Shown here: positions 4,712-5,487 of the stretch, piece after piece
Numbering within the stretch: position 1 is the stretch's first letter
Layout: every line of letters begins with the position of its first letter
From: Acidiferrobacteraceae bacterium
GTDB lineage: Bacteria; Pseudomonadota; Gammaproteobacteria; Arenicellales; UBA868
Direction of reading: 5' to 3'
NCBI GenBank assembly: GCA_002713825.1
Contig: PAUU01000036.1
Location: 12,038 to 17,524 of the forward strand
Length of the DNA: 5,487 nt
Translations under genes and position numbers: made by a program
Notes under the pieces: model-generated
What the model was told of the DNA's origin: nothing
Seen by the model: only the letters and a program-made list of their open reading frames with translations
Database searches by the model: none

Positions 4712-5487
4712 AACGGCCGCTCGACATTGAAGGCATCGCAAACCTGCGTTGCGCTGCGCACACCGTCCTCGTGAAAACCGAATCCCCAGTAAGCACCGCA
4801 GTAACTGAGCCCACGCCGGCGGATCATTTGGGTGTGGCGGGCCTGGGCCTCGTCTCGGCCGGGAACAAACAGAGGATGTCGGACGATCTCTTTATGCCAG
4901 ATCGCATCCGGACGAAGATCTTCACGTTGATTTAGCGACACACAGAACGTCTGTGCGCTGTCGAGCCCCTGCAGCTTGTTCATGTTGTATGTCACGCACG
5001 TACCCGAGCGTACGCCCTCTTTCATTCGGTAATTCCAGCTCGCCCAAGCGCGCTGGGTTCTTGGCAATACGCGGGTATCCGTGTGCAGGCAAACCTCGTT
5101 GTCCTGATACGGGAAGGTGCCCAGCAGTTCTCTTTCCTCTTCCTCCGCCTCGGCCACCAACGCGAGGCTGGTATCCGCGTGCGTGGCGAGAACCACCTCA
5201 TCGAAAATCTGATTGTCTCCCCCGCCAAAGAGAAGCTTGACGCCCTGGCCCGAGCGCAGGACCTTCGTCACTGGACGATTCAGGCAAAGTCGCGATCCAA
5301 GCGCTTGCGCAATCTGCTCAACGTAGTGCCGCGAACCCCCTGTCACCGTACGCCAAACCGGACGGTTACCGATCTGCAGCATCGCATGGTTTCTCAAAAA
5401 TTCCAGAACAAAGCGCATCGGAAAATTCCGAAAGGTGCGCGCATCGCACGACCAGAGCGCGCCTCCCAGTGGCAGCAGATACCGATC
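4708..5487 (-). CDS. FAD-dependent amine-oxidase-like oxidoreductase (COG2907 type), 3' part of gene
   Basis: Reading continues in frame from the window edge, so the gene is truncated at its 5' end. The 259 C-terminal residues are visible, and the first ATG at 5418 is internal. Visible family marks, counted from the edge, are [11 protein letters not shown] (3-13), VTGGSR (48-53), a VVLATHAD segment typical of the FAD-binding fold of flavin amine oxidases (about 98-105), and the C-terminal [14 protein letters not shown] block (229-242). The N-terminal GxGxxG dinucleotide-binding motif lies outside the window; family members are usually a little over 400 residues. Relatives are predicted NAD/FAD-binding proteins that accompany DUF1365 and CFA-type methyltransferases, including in the singlet-oxygen regulon of Rhodobacter sphaeroides. 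A role as a desaturase or isomerase acting on lipid acyl chains is inference. The TGA stop overlaps the TTG start of the DUF1365 gene, which implies co-transcription and translational coupling. The family call is secure; the substrate is unknown. Confidence 0.93.
   Translation of the reverse strand, partial: DRYLLPLGGALWSCDARTFRNFPMRFVLEFLRNHAMLQIGNRPVWRTVTGGSRHYVEQIAQALGSRLCLNRPVTKVLRSGQGVKLLFGGGDNQIFDEVVLATHADTSLALVAEAEEEERELLGTFPYQDNEVCLHTDTRVLPRTQRAWASWNYRMKEGVRSGTCVTYNMNKLQGLDSAQTFCVSLNQREDLRPDAIWHKEIVRHPLFVPGRDEAQARHTQMIRRRGLSYCGAYWGFGFHEDGVRSATQVCDAFNVERPF

Overview
The window looks chromosomal and gammaproteobacterial, most likely from a free-living, light-exposed (marine or similar) organism. 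This rests on moderate-to-high GC, the protein families present and their gene order; no rRNA or other taxonomic marker is visible. All seven genes lie on the minus strand and are transcribed from right to left. No tRNA, rRNA, CRISPR array, insertion sequence or credible rho-independent terminator was seen.

In transcription order: (1) an FAD-dependent amine-oxidase-like oxidoreductase (COG2907 type) whose N-terminus lies beyond position 5487; (2) a DUF1365 protein whose TTG start overlaps the preceding TGA stop; (3) after a 167-bp spacer, a cyclopropane-fatty-acid-synthase-family (CFA) methyltransferase starting at TTG behind a strong ribosome binding site; (4) a small DUF2878 membrane protein 2 bp downstream; (5) a second CFA-superfamily methyltransferase that resembles plant coclaurine N-methyltransferase, with an ATGA start/stop overlap; (6) a Blc-like outer-membrane lipocalin with a GTG start 9 bp downstream; (7) the first 97 codons of a cryptochrome/photolyase-family protein of the bacterial Fe-S type (COG3046), running off the window at position 1.

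FAD oxidoreductase, DUF1365 and CFA-like methyltransferase genes are known companions in the ChrR/sigma-E photo-oxidative (singlet oxygen) stress regulon of Rhodobacter sphaeroides, and in Vibrio- and Shewanella-type gammaproteobacteria they occur with DUF2878, lipocalin and photolyase genes. The inferred theme is repair and remodelling after photo-oxidative damage: phospholipid acyl chains are methylated and oxidised in place, a lipocalin handles modified lipids at the outer membrane, and a photolyase repairs UV lesions. Bacterial furan fatty acid synthesis uses the same kinds of step (SAM methylation, desaturation, oxygen insertion, and in some species a second methylation). The two distinct methyltransferases here make that pathway a concrete hypothesis. 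The regulators (rpoE/chrR) are not in the window, so this regulation is inferred from context.

Three of the six visible start codons are non-ATG (TTG, TTG, GTG). The starts chosen here rely on overlaps, Shine-Dalgarno sequences and family N-termini rather than on the longest open frame.
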